In this document: positions 23,051-34,732 of the stretch, one piece after another | Numbering within the stretch: the first letter of the stretch is position 1 | How the letters are laid out: every line of letters starts with the position of its first letter | Assembly (NCBI GenBank): GCA_028386065.3 | Contig: JAKUCV010006776.1 | Location: forward strand, 151,746 to 215,745 | From: Turnera subulata | Lineage: Eukaryota > Streptophyta > Magnoliopsida > Malpighiales > Passifloraceae | DNA length: 64,000 bases | Reading direction: 5' to 3' | Translations under genes and position numbers: made by a program | Notes under the pieces: model-generated | Told to the model about the DNA's origin: nothing | The model's input: the letters and a program-made list of their open reading frames with translations, nothing else | Database searches by the model: none

Positions 23051-25085
23051 GGTAAAAAAATTTTTCTTGTCCCTTCACTTTTTTGTTTTCGCATTTGTTA
23101 TCCCTCTTCTTTTTTTTTTCACTCAACATGTCCCTCAAGTCTCGTTTTACCGAGTCACCTTATCCTTTTTCCTTACTATAGCCGGTAGTTACTGATGTAT
23201 AAGATGAGTCCCACTTTATACCTATTATTTTATTTTTTTCTCTTTCCTTCTTTTCTCTTTCTCTTTTCTCTTTCTCCTTTTATTTTCTTTCCTTTTTAAC
23301 TAATATTTTAATACAATATTTCTTTACTTTTTTTTCCTACTCTTTTTCTTTTGTTATTTAAGAAATTAAATAACTCCTCTTCACCCCCAAAACGACGTCA
23401 CACACCCCCATCTTCTCTTCTTCCCCTTCACTCCTCCACTACCGTCTCACCCGCCGACCGTCACCATCGCGCGCAGCACCACCATCGCCTCCTTCTCCTG
23501 TGCACGCGGTCGCGCCGCCGCCAGCAGCTCCTTCTACTCTACTCTCTCTCCGTCGCGCCCCTCCACCCGACGACAACGCCGAGCCGAGGTGAGCAGCGAG
23601 TCGCCCTCCTTTTTTCCTCTCTTCTTCTTCACCGGTCTCTACTCACCAGTCTTCTTCTTCACCTTTTTTTTCTTCTTCGTTCCTCTTCTTTTTTCTCAAT
23701 TGCTCCAAATTGCTCCTTGATTAATGATGGCGGGCTCGAGAGCCGCTGCTGCCGTTCATCTTCCTCTTACTGTCGTCCACTCCTCTCTGCGTCAGGTGGC
23801 GAATCGAGCAGAGAGGCGGAGAAGCCGAGGCGAGTCCGCGCCGTCGTCGCTCGGTAAGAGATGCGTCGCCGCCTCCTTTCTTCCATGTTCTCTTTCTCTT
23901 TTCGAGTAGCTTGGTTCTGTGTCTAATCGGGTTTGGGTGTGTTGATATGATGGCGACTATGTCTTGTTGTTTGAGGCGACGTTGGGGTCATGTGTTAGGT
24001 TGCAGGTTGGACGATGGTGGACGGAAGCTACGTGTGTGCGGTGGTCGGGTTTCTGGTGGTGTGAGGTCGGGGTTGCTGGCGAGTGAGATGAGGCGATACA
24101 GGTTGGCTCGGGATGGGTGGCGGTGTAGACCTGGCAAAACAGGTATTGACACGACAACCCGACACGAACCCGACACGAAATTAGCAGGTATAGGTCAGAG
24201 ATTTTCAACCCGTTTAGTTAAATGGGTTGACCCGACACGACACGAAAATTAGCAGGTCAGGTGCGGGTTGACCCGCCAACCCGATGGGTACCTGTTTATG
24301 ACACGATTATATTTAGGCTATAGGTATTTTACTAATTTAATACAATGCTTAAGGACAAAGTTACTAAAATTATCTAAAAATATTTTTATAAATGCTTTAA
24401 ATATCATTACATTATGATTCTAGAATTTATAATTTTATTTAATATATGAGAAAATCTAATTATATGCCTATTTGCTTAGAAAATACAACAACTTGTGCAA
24501 AATATGAAAAATTTCAAACTGATTTTTATGCTTGCTAGATTTAATAGGTAACCCGCGGGTCAACCCGAACCCGACACGATAATAAACGGGTTGGACACGA
24601 CACGACACGATTATTAAATGGGTTGGGTCGGGTTGAAGAATTAGAACCCGTTTACCTGTTCAACCCGACACGAACCCGACACGATAACACGAATTGCCAG
24701 GTCTAGCGGTGGGGAATTGTCGGTGGCTATGGCCTTCAAAAAAGAAAAGAAAAAAGAGTAAAAAAATTATTCAAATTATATAATAAAAGAATATAAAACT
24801 GAATTATTTGATTAAAATAGGATTTTAAGTATTTTGAGAAAAAAAAAGAAAAATTCCGGAAAATAGAAATTACGAAAGAAATAGAAAAAAAGAAAAACAA
24901 ATTCGGCCAAAGTGGGCCCCACGGACACGTGTCAGCCTCACACGTACAAACCGGCTGCTGGGGGTAACAAGGACATGGTGGCCCGGTAAAATGTAAGTTC
25001 AGGGACATGTTGAGTGAAAAAAAAAGGAAGAGGGACAACAAATGCGAAAGTAAAAAAGTGAAGGGACAAGAAAAACTTTTTTACC
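23051..25085. mobile_element. Long-TIR DNA transposon, 2.0 kb, non-autonomous
   Basis: The first ~85 bases (GGTAAAAAAATTTTTCTTGT onward) are repeated inverted at the right end, ending ...AAAAACTTTTTTACC. Similarity continues with decay to about 150 bases (TTTTACCGAGTCACC / TTTTACCGGGCCACC). A C+G-richer core (23380-24120) with an open + frame looks like captured exon-like DNA, but I recognise no protein. No transposase. A hAT-type MITE is nested at 24126-24705. I could not define a clean target duplication, so the superfamily is uncertain; Mutator-like is the best guess. Confidence 0.7.
24126..24705. mobile_element. MITE nested in the TIR element, hAT-like
   Basis: Starts TAGACCTGGCAAAACAGG and ends CGAATTGCCAGGTCTA, with sub-terminal repeats of ACCCGACACGA motifs. 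The hexamer GCGGTG flanks both sides (24120-24125, 24706-24711); an 8-bp duplication would need two changed bases. It resembles the MITE at 4456-5126 in design: repeated sub-terminal motifs and an A+T-rich core. Confidence 0.75.
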
Positions 25086-25146
25086 TATATCGATATATCT
25101 CTCTGTAAAGATTGGGTGCCAACTGGGGTAACTCTCCTGCAAGTTA

Positions 25147-25547
25147 AGAGTTTGTTTGGAAAGTTGTTTTGAGAAGTGGTTTTTAGTTTTCTTAGTTTTT
25201 TAAGAAGAGAAAACTTGTTTGGATGGGCCAAAACAACCCTTTTTTCAAAGAATAGTTTTTAAAAAATTGTTCAAAAAGAGGCAAAAAGTGAAAACTACAA
25301 AAAAATATTTTGAGGTGTTTTTGAAAAGAGGTGGTGGCATGGGTAATTCTTTGAAGTTTCATTAATGGCACTTTCGTAAATAAAAGATGCCCGGTGGTAA
25401 TGTGATAAATATTTTGAAGTTTCATTAATAGTATTTCCGTAAATAAAATGATGCGGTGGCATTCCCATAAATATTTAAAAACCAGGTTCATTAATGGCAC
25501 TTTGGTAAATAAAAAGAAAATAAAAACAACCTATCCAAATGAGTCTT
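25147..25547. mobile_element. MITE-like element abutting the pararetrovirus
   Basis: Imperfect inverted termini: left AGAGTTTGTTTGGAAAGTTG, right CAACCTATCCAAATGAGTCTT. No coding capacity. Target duplication not clear. Host sequence to the left (CTGCAAGTTAA) matches the paralogous spacer at 39316-39326, so the element sits exactly between host DNA and the viral insertion. Confidence 0.55.
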
Positions 25548-25571
25548 TTGCGCTGGAAGGACTGGTTTACA

Positions 25572-26712
25572 AGTCCACATCAGATAACTCATCACAATTG
25601 CAACCTAGTTCACACATGGTTGGGTCTATATCCCAAACAAAGTGACCATTGACATGGGGTGCATAGACGTGTGATCCATCAGGGTGAAAATATGCCACTG
25701 GAATTTTCTTTTCTTTAGGAGTAGGAACTGGAACTATCATACAGGAATGATAGAAAGAAGAGGAGGAAGAGGATGACTCATATTTTCCATAAGTCATCTT
25801 CACAGTTCCATCGATCTGCTTCTAGAAGGAAGGCTCAAGAAATTGCACCGGTTGTTCATTTTGTTGTAGCTTTTCATAATTGGTTAGCCATTCCCGTGGG
25901 ATTAGCTTTTCCAATTCTTCCCGAGGAAGCTGTCGTGGTGGTTGGACAATAATAAGGACAGATTCAGTATCAGCATAGATAAACAAAGGGTCTGTCGAAA
26001 CTCCAGGAAAGCTGAGATTGATAGCATGGTCTTGCAGACGATATACTATCTGATGATGCAGGGTTGCAGCTATGGAGGAAGAAGTCTGTTCAGTACCATA
26101 TAGTTGAAGTTGAATTTTCAGGGCTCTTGGTAGATTTTCATCCAGTAAAGACATATTAAAATTCGGGAAGAACGTGAGTACAATACTTCCGGAATTTAAA
26201 GTAGTCAATACTGTTCCGATCACAGCATGCTCATAACTCAGGTATCGTGTATCCAACAACGAGAGCCTCGCTGTAACTGGTAGACCTTGTCGTTCATGAT
26301 AGGAGAGAACAAGTCTGATCGCTCCAAGATGGAGATGAGAGTATCGCTGTTTTATCCATTGAGAGATAAAAGAGGAAGGGATTTCCACAGTAACATACTG
26401 CTCAGCAGGGGTTGCCTTCAAGACACAGTGATTCATCTTGGAAGACTGGATGTATTCTTTGACAGTAGGACGTCGGGAAGAAATCAAAGTCTTTATAGCT
26501 CGAGAGATGGAGCCTTTTTTAAAGACTGTATAAGGATTAACCAAAGGAAGAGTTGAATCCTCAATCTTGACTTCTTCTGGAACATGAGTAATTTCTACTA
26601 AGTGATCTATTTTGTGGGAGTGGGTTTGTCTGACTGATTCAGGAAGAGAAATAGGTGAGAATGAAGTAAGTATTTGTTGTATGGGATTATGAGTCTCCTG
26701 GATGTCACTCAT
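25572..26712 (-). pseudogene. Viral movement protein (30K family) and start of linker
   Basis: ATG at 26712, about 230 bases below the primer-binding site, opens a 296-residue frame. It has features of 30K-type movement proteins (beta-rich core about residues 90-245, including LGAIRLVLSYHERQGLP and LSLLDTRYLSYEHA) and the PREWLTNYE-like end I associate with petuvirus-type polyproteins. A stop at 25822-25824 is in frame with a further 80 codons (down to 25572) that clearly continue the protein. The frame is then cut off at the viral left junction. Movement proteins open plasmodesmata for cell-to-cell spread; this copy is interrupted. Confidence 0.75.
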
Positions 26713-27407
26713 AGTTGTTAAAGATTCTTCTCTTACTCTTCTTAAGGAACAATAGTATTTCTTACTCCCTCTTCAGGAACTCTGGTACTATCCCCGAGTT
26801 CAAAAGAGACTACCGGACAAGGTAATGGATATCTGGTACGTGGCGTTGTGCACAAGCTCAGCCTACCCAACCAGGTAGGGATTAGCTAGGTATGAGTTTT
26901 CAGCCGATATACCATATATCCATTGCCAAATATCCAGAGGAGGCTCCGCTACCACAGAGGCCAGGAGCTCCAAAGCTATATGAAACCGCTCATGGTGAGT
27001 AAAGAAGGATCCACTCTAGGTGGCAATCGGAACTCAAATCCCTTTTGCGACTCCATAAAGCTATGGAGATCGTAGCATCAGGATAAAAGAAGAAGAGAGT
27101 AATAGGATTATTAGTCTTAAAGAATTTCAGAGAAGAGAGAGAGATTTAGAGAGACATGATGTATAAAACATACAAGATTTTATTGATAGGAGTTCTGATG
27201 CCCTCCAATGTTTACAAGGCTCCCTTATATAGACAGGAGCATATAGAAACAGACGAAAAAGGATGATGGATGATGATGACTCATCATTCCATTTACAACA
27301 CACTTTAATAATATAACATGAAAGACAAATAAAAGTGGTGATGACTCATCCTCCCACTTATTACAGCACACTCATTATATTCTAATAATACAGCATACTT
27401 TAATACT
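26713..27407 (-). promoter_or_regulatory. Viral intergenic region: promoter and primer-binding site
   Basis: The - strand has a TATA box TATATAAGGG at 27231-27222, resembling caulimovirid promoters, and AATAAA at 27184-27179. At 26954-26943 lies TGGTAGCGGAGC, which matches the plant initiator-tRNA-Met primer-binding consensus TGGTATCAGAGC at 10 of 12 positions. The order promoter, primer site, movement protein ORF is that of caulimovirids. Confidence 0.65.
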
Positions 27408-29560
27408 TTATTTTCTGATTGGCTCCTTCGAATTGCAATCATGATACATGTCCGTCATGTTGCAATCATGGTCACTGTCTGAGTCAGGGTCTCGGGATGA
27501 CCTGTAAAATGCCGAGTCAAAGTTTGCGATGGGATCCTCTTCAGTTTGTGTGGACCTCGAAACAGTAGATGGAGGTGGTGAGATAGAAGACTGATGACAA
27601 AGCCATTGTGCCCAATTTCGAAGTTCAATGGGAACTGCCAGAGGAATATCAGTTGTGTGGCCTGCAATAGGTCTAGCAAGGGTGGAAACCAAAGAGGTTG
27701 TGGTAATATTGGTGTTCCCGGGGATTGTGAATCCATTGAGACTGCAGAGAAAGCTTCTGGCCTCACTGGCTAGGCGGGGTACATCAGCAATAGTTCCTTC
27801 AATGGTTTTCCATATGTGAACAACTGGCCGAGGGGCAATGGAGGAGTTATACTGAACATATGGTCGATAAACTATCACATAAAGAGCAATAGTCTCCCTT
27901 TGTGCAGATGGATGAGTGGCTTGAATTCGAGCAAGTTCTCTTCTCCACCAGGAGAGAGGATCAAAAGTTTGGAGGAAGTACTAACACTTAGAAGTGTGGG
28001 CATTCCTATTCATGAGGTGTCGTAGTACCGGATATACAGGAATATGGATGAGGGTATAATACAGAGTGGTGAGACACCAGAGGTAATAATATAAAGATAT
28101 AGGCCATGGTGTGGTGCCTAGGCTTGGAATATCATGATAGGGAGTATCAATGAGGTAACAGAAAAGACCTAGGACAGGAGAGATATCACCAAGTGCTTTA
28201 TAAACCAGAGTTTTGAAGTGAAAAAGGTGATTCCTAGCATAAGTCTGGATACTGTGTATAGTATTAGGTCTTCGAAGGATGGGAGGTATGATAGGTTCAG
28301 TGGCTGAGTGATTCATGGTGTCTTGGACCTCATTTTCAGGAGGAGATGTGTTCCGAACAGGGGTAGCCATGTAAATAAAAGGAACGACTTGGGGAATCTG
28401 GGAAGTTTGGATGATGGAGATGGTCTTTGGCCTGGAGAGTAGATCTGCAAGAACATTATGTTGGCCTTTTATATGCTCCATATGGAAGTCATATTTTGCA
28501 AACCAGTCCTTCCAGCGCAATAGTTGTTTCTCCGGGAGGGACTTGTTCTTGAAATCTAAAATCTTTGGAAAGGAGGAGTTATCCATCTGTACCTTGAAGT
28601 GATGTCCAATCAAATGGAATTCAATTTTCTTGATCCTATTTTTGACTGCTAAAATCTCCTTGTAAATGGTGTGGTAATGCTTTTCAGAGTCTTTGAATTG
28701 TCCACTAGCATGCCCACGAAGATGTTTTACGTTGTCAATTTTTTCAAGGAGAACAGCACCCCAATAATGGTCGCTAGCATCAATCTAAAGGATGCATAGG
28801 CCCACAGAGGGAATCTTCAAGGGTGGAGGATTCTGGGCTATTCGTTTTAACTCCTGGATAGCTGTTGTTTGTTCTTGACTCCATGGTGGTGGAGTCGTTT
28901 TCAGCATTTTCTTTTCCGACAGCATGATGCCATATTTTTGGACAATAGCTTGAAAGTCTTCCAATAATGCTCGGTGGGATTCCTCATCTTTTGAAAAGAG
29001 GAGGATATCATCAATATACACCAAAGTACTGTGGAGTATTGGTGCAAATATTCTTGTCATTGCTTTCTGAAAAGGAGATGGGGCTACTTTCAAACCAAAT
29101 GCCATGACTGTCCATTGATACTGAGCATCCGGAATACAGAAAGCTGTTTTTGGACGATCTTCTGGATGGATACCAAACTGCCAAAAACCTACTTTGAGAT
29201 CAAATTTGGAGAAGATGAAGGCTTCTTTGAGATGGACAAACAAATTTTCAATCTTCGGAATGGGAAACTTATCATCCCGTAAGAAATGATTAAGTGGCTT
29301 ATAGTCAATAACAAGCCTCTTCTTCCCACGTAACTTTTCTATGCGCTTTTCCACGTAGAATGCCTGGCATGCCCACTCAGATTTTGTGGGTTGAATCAAC
29401 TTTAAAGAGAGTAGTTGATTGCATTCTTCTCTTGCAAGTGCCAAATCAGAAGGAGTCATTCCAGGATGATTGGCCTTTGTTGGATTGATGTCTTCATTCT
29501 TCTTGAATGGCAAAGAGATGAAAACTCTATATTTTTCCATAACGGAAAAAGATGATTGAA
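27408..29560 (-). pseudogene. Viral reverse transcriptase, RNase H and C-terminal extension
   Basis: From about 29560 down, the frame encodes an RT core (LVIDYKPLN, FSKFDLKVGFWQ, catalytic YIDD at 29018-29007). A stop at 28785-28787 comes just before the RNase H domain, which begins IDASDHYWGAVL and includes the segment ending LADLLSRP. A second in-frame stop at 27981-27983 precedes a further 190 codons ending at 27408. The same reading phase holds throughout, so only stops, not frameshifts, break this part. RT and RNase H together would copy the pregenomic RNA to DNA; inactive here. Confidence 0.8.
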
Positions 29561-30537
29561 ATCTGCATGAGAGTCTGCACATGTTTGAGAAGTAAATCAC
29601 GAACTGCTTCAAAAGATACTGGGACTTGGGCCAAAGAATAAATCTTGATAATGTCTGTGTAAGGCTTAAAAACCCTTTTGTACTTGAGTCCATTTGGCAA
29701 AATCTGAAGAGACTTGGCCTTCTGATAAATATCAAAACCAACCACTATATCACGATCTGGAAGATGGGAACCAAGAATTTTTACCCAGACAACACATCCG
29801 GGAAAAAACTGGATTCCTATGTTTCGCTTTGTGATCAGATGGGTGGTAAAGACCTTTCCATTTGCAGCCCGAAAATGTTGCTCATGCTTAACCCAATAAT
29901 GAGGTGGTAGAATTTTTGGATTCATGATACTCTTTTGGGCTCCTGTATCTATAAAACCAATAACTGAGCTGGGCTTCTCATACTTATCTGGTAGGATTGA
30001 CAGATTGACACGTGGACTGGTCAGAGTGGGCTGAGTTGGCTGGGCCATAAAGATTGGAATATCTTCCTCAGATGAAGAGGAATCTGATCCTGAAACTTCA
30101 TCATCTGTGACAGCAAGTGCAAAGATGGTTTCATAATTCATTTCTTCTTGCTCCGAGTAAAGAGATTTAATATCCCCATCAGAATCATTGAGATCAATCT
30201 GCTGAATCATTTTTGCCGATTTGGCTAGCTTGACTGGACAGTTTTTGGCAAAATGTCCTTTCTTTCCACAGATGTAACAACGATTAGTATTTTTCCTTTT
30301 TCGAGACTTCTTTTTGAAAAACCTATGACGGCCTTTGGTTTTTTGAAAAGGTTTCCATTTTCTAAACTTTCCTTTCGACTGCCTTTTGGGAAATTGGTGT
30401 AATTGCTTCTTGCAGGAGCATTGTGTATCTTTGCATTTAATCTTCAGGCTGAGATTTTTGCAAGGTACCTTCATGGTCAGGAATTTAGAAAAATATTCCT
30501 GATTTTCACATAGTGTTTCAACAGACTCGAGTACCAA
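29561..30537 (-). pseudogene. Viral CCHC zinc knuckle and aspartic protease
   Basis: Basic region (KKKSRKRKNTNR) then CYICGKKGHFAKNC (CX2CX4HX4C) near 30280-30238, an acidic stretch, and an aspartic protease with intact catalytic DTG in GFIDTGAQKS near 29950. This stretch is in a different phase from both neighbours, so one frameshift lies near 30540 and another near 29560. In caulimovirids the knuckle belongs to the coat protein C-terminus and the protease cleaves the polyprotein. Confidence 0.75.
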
Positions 30538-32369
30538 CTATGAAGTACTCCAATCGTTGTTTGGGCAACATCAATTCTTTGTGTGGTGATTGCTCTACGA
30601 ACCGAAGGTTGAAGCTCGTCTGGCAATGAAGTAAGATAAGTTTGATTCAATGTATTTACAGACTTATCATCCGTGACCAATCTCCAATAGTACTTCAGCA
30701 TTCTTTAGTAATGGAAATCAAGATCCTTCTTCTTCATAGAGCAACACTTCATCTGATAGAATTCAGATTCTTGGCGATTCTTGAGTTTTGTTGCGTCTCC
30801 AAGGAATGAGTAATAGAAGTATGAAATGACTTCGTCAGTATTCTTGGCAATGTGAAAATTTGCCTTTGACGAATCTTGCATTTTATTGAACCATTCCCAT
30901 AGTGTTCCAATGAATCTGGAGGTGAATTCCTTCAGGATAAGATAGAGAGACTGTCCTGTGACTGTTCTTTGGTTTTTAATCCATGCCCGAAATTTAGTAA
31001 ATCGGGATTGCCATTTTGATGGTGGGATGTCGTCAATAGTAAACCAGGGTCCTGCCGCTGGCTTAGGAGGTGGATCAAACGGATCAGCCATTGGGGTATC
31101 TGTAGAAGTCTGAGTATGGCTTTGAGTAGATTGAGCCGTATCCTGGGCTTGACCATATCCTGGAGGATCATCTGGGACTTCCTCAACATGAGGTTGAGTG
31201 GATGATGTAGCTGCTGTTGCCATACAGAGTTGAGTAATATCAGCTTGTTCATCTTCAGAAGACCAAACTTTAGAAACTTCTTCTGAATCTTCAGAAGATT
31301 GAGATTCCTATTCTGGCATGGCTGATGTTGTTGCAGAAATAGCATACTGTGACATATGTTGTTTTCCTGCTTGTTTAAAAGAAAGGGATTTTAAACTGTG
31401 TTCTTCAGAACTTTCCGAGGAGGAATGAATCCTTGATGAGGCTTTAACCCTAAAAGTTGAAGTGTGATATGGAGGAACTGTTCCAAAAACTAGAGGAGGA
31501 AAAGGAGATACATGGGGCTGTTGAGGTTGTAATGGATCAAAGAAAGGGAATTGGGAAGGTGTCGGTTGAGATTGATATTGTGGGGGTGTGAACAAAGGTG
31601 AAGGTGAGGGTTGGATTAGTGATGGTTGTTTTCTTTTTTGTCGTTCAATCTCCCGTTGTTGAGCTCGCTCAACTTCTCTTTGGCGAATCTTAACAAAATC
31701 ATCCAGGTCTGCACGGAGTCGTTTCAATTCAGCATCCTTGCGACTTTGTTCTGGATCATGAATCAATCTTCTGGTGCGATTGATTTTTTTGAGTTCTGCT
31801 TCAAGGGTTAGAATCTTTGAATTGAGCCTTTTTTCTGTAGCCAGTAAATCAGCTACAATGGCATCAACTTTTTGCTCTGTGCGAGACGTGATCTGAACCA
31901 CTTGAGAGAGTTTCTCAGAAATTTCTTTGGACTGATGATGATGTGCCTTAGAGGCTTGAGATTGCCAGTTAAGGACCTGTTCAACCTGAGAAAGGGAAGG
32001 CCGATGTCCATCAGGTTGGACTGTCTGTGGGGGAGTCACAAAAGGTCTGGCTGATATTTTGGTAGATGAATCTGTGGATGGAATGAGGGGAGGAAATTCT
32101 GCTTCAGAAAACATCATGCAAGTCTGAAGTGAAAGTGAGGATTCCTCTTTTGGTGGTTTTGCCTCAAGTGTACAAGAAGAATAACCTTCTCGGGCCAACA
32201 AGTCTAATGCTTTTGCATAGACTGGGAGAGGTGGTGGAGGACTGAGTTGACAGGGACCGATCCAGGAAGCATCAGGATCATCTGGTCTAGGTCTTTTGTG
32301 CCTCAATTGTTGACAAGAGGTAGGATAATTTCTCTTGGGCTTGGGAGTAACTAGGGGGACTGTTCCCAA
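30538..32369 (-). pseudogene. Viral linker with coiled coil and coat protein N-terminal part
   Basis: One reading phase with stops at 31308-31310 and 30705-30707. 32369-31308: Pro-rich segments around a long charged coiled coil (heptad-like stretch about 31930-31620). 31307-30538: acidic start, then a coat-protein-like core (KWQSRFTKFRAWIKN, LILKEFTSRFIGTLWEWF and YYWRLVTDDKSVNTLNQTYL). The frame is open past 32369 to the host junction without a natural ATG, consistent with linearisation inside the polyprotein. Confidence 0.65.
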
Positions 32370-32388
32370 ACAGACTTGTAAGCAATAT

Positions 32389-34732
32389 CAGTAGATAAAA
32401 GGCAGCTTTTCTGATCCACATTTTCTGATCCACATCATCAAGCTGTTGTTTCTGGAAGGACATAAAGGCCTGGCATCTATAGACTTTCTCCTGCGTAATT
32501 ATTTGCTTGTGAACTGTAATGTCATCTCTGTATGCAGCGACAAAATAGCTTGTATTATCTAATTTTACTGCTTTAAGATTATATATATTATCACGTGTTC
32601 GAAAAACAGATTATATATATTATCTTGTACAATATTATCTTGTATCTGCACATGTGCAAGGGCTTGGAAAAAAAAAACCCATAATGCTTGATAAGTAATT
32701 ATTTGTAGGAACCATTATGTGTAAAATCAGAAAAATTATATTTTTTTATTCAAAGTCGGTAATTAATTCTCAAGAGTACTTGATCATTATTTAAAAATAT
32801 TTAATGGATATTGGAAAAAATACTGTAAAAATAATATCGGGAATAAGTATATAATTTTAGAATCCATATTATTTTTTTACTGTATTATGTCCCATCTTTA
32901 TCCGACCTTATCGAAAAATCTATAACCTGGGTCGGTCCAAAAGTCTATACTAAGTACTATTTATTCAATCAAAGGAAAAAGAATACTCTTCTCACTCGTC
33001 TCAAAGTTAAAGGCCCACTTTCCTCAATCCTCAGACTCACAATAACATCAATGAAGCCTTTAATTAGCTGTTAGCATAAGAACAAATGAATCCTTTATCT
33101 AACTATTATCTAAGGTTAGTTAAAATGCTTCCACTATTCGGAGCCCTCACAGAATGAATTCGTGGAGTGTTCTACACCTGAAAATTAAAGCACCTGATCA
33201 AAGCTAATATATGCAAACGAATTAAGAAACAACTCTTTTTTGAGAATTAATTAAGCCACAACTTTGATTTGAAATTAACAAAGACCATATATTCTTTGGA
33301 TACGTTTAAACTCTTTTTTTCATTTGCGCAACATAATATAAAAAAACAGTGCAAAAACTAGGTATTCCAATATAATCTACAACTTCTATTCAAAGAATAT
33401 ATAGATCTACATCTTAATAAAAAAGGATAACTATTATATAATTTTTTTTCCGAATTTCCTTATATTTCAATATATTACTTGGTAAAAAATAGAAACTAAT
33501 TACAGATTTTTATTCCTGTTCCATCTAATAATTTATCAAGTCGTTGTTCCTTGACTTTTTTAAATACACGTGATCTACGTAACGTAAAAGTGCATTATTT
33601 TTAATTCAAATAGCTTTTTGTTTTTTTTTTGTTCACATTAATGGCAGCATGTAGCACTATAGAATTTGCTGCTCTCCTACCCCACTAAATGCAGTCACCA
33701 TCTCAGGCACACACGTATTCATCCTTTTCTTTTTATTTTTTCTATGATGACACATATTCATCCTTAATTAGTTCATGGTGTATTGGTGTTAGGTGAGCAC
33801 ATGTTAAATTGAACACTTTGAGTTATATTAATGTACATGTATTTACATCTGGTTTTAAAGAAAATATATTTCTAACGGTTTTACTGTACAAGTTAGGGCC
33901 TAGGGGTGAAAAAAAAAACCAGTAAAATCAGAACTAAAGTGCAAGCAAGCCCGGTAGACATCCAATAGGAAAGAGGCCTGCCACACCAATAAAATTGTCA
34001 GGCCCATATTCACATTGTTTCTTATTTGGGCCAGTGAGTGAATCCACATTGAGTTGGCGTTTAGTAACACATTTATATGGGCTTTTCTGGTTTTTCTCAA
34101 TCCACCAAAAGAGACCGGATGACAGTTTACTTTACTCATCCAATTGGGCTAATCATTCGCTCTAAAAGCATATTAAAGCCCTCTTGTAATTTTTCAAGGA
34201 CAAAAATCATCCCGTCCTTAAATGGGCTTGGAGAATTTTTTAAGCCCAAGAAGTAATGATCGTCTAATTCAGGTCCAGGTCTGATGATTGGGCTGGTGAT
34301 GCTCCTCTCAAATGACTTGTTATGAAACTATCTAGTCCATAGTCTATATACACTTTTTTTTTTAATCATGATATATATTTACACAACCTTCATAGAGAGA
34401 TCAAGTTAATTATGGTTTTATCGTTCCTGTATCTCTAAGGAAGACAGAATGACCATAGACTGGTAGATGATTTGATTGTGTTAATCTTGGAGGAAGGTTC
34501 TTGGACTTGTGGCATGAACTCCACACAATCTGCCGGTCTTTTGTATTGTATGAATGAAAGTGTTACATGGTCTGGATATCTCCTTAACTAGATTCTCTAG
34601 CTTCTCTCAAGATATATATTATAATATTTTCATGATAATAATTTCAATAACACAAACAACAAAAACTGACACCTTAAATTTCTAGCTAGCTAGCTATAGT
34701 ATGGCTTAATTTTTTTAGCTACTAATCACTGA
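32389..34732. repeat. P450-HEC spacer, copy 1
   Basis: Colinear with the spacer of the next unit: GATAAAAGGCAGCTTTTCTG at 32391 matches 39374; 32696-32840 matches 42130-42195 plus 46042-46135; 33990-34330 matches 46850-47190. Copy 1 lacks the copia, LINE, Pack-MULE and SINE insertions of copy 2. No gene seen; A+T-rich. Confidence 0.75.

Larger units (their letters stand above)
25548..32388 (-). mobile_element. Endogenous pararetrovirus, petuvirus-like, circularly permuted
   Basis: About 6.8 kb of caulimovirid DNA on the - strand. In reading direction: linker with coiled coil, coat protein with CCHC knuckle, aspartic protease, reverse transcriptase, RNase H, C-terminal extension, non-coding region with promoter and primer-binding site, then the movement protein. 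Virion order would be movement protein first, so the copy is linearised inside the linker between movement and coat protein. All domains fall in what was one long frame, as in petuviruses; florendoviruses are the alternative. The frame is broken by in-frame stops and about two frameshifts, so it is inactive as it stands. No LTRs and no integrase. The paralogous array spacer (39316-39376) is the empty site. Confidence 0.85.

Noticed and set aside
23351..23857. A host gene encoding a Ser/Leu/Arg-rich protein
   Set aside because: Low-complexity translation inside a TIR element, no domain, no homologue recognised; treated as cargo of unknown origin.
25548..32388. A Ty3/gypsy retrotransposon
   Set aside because: No LTRs and no integrase, and a 30K-type movement protein follows the primer-binding site, which marks a caulimovirid.
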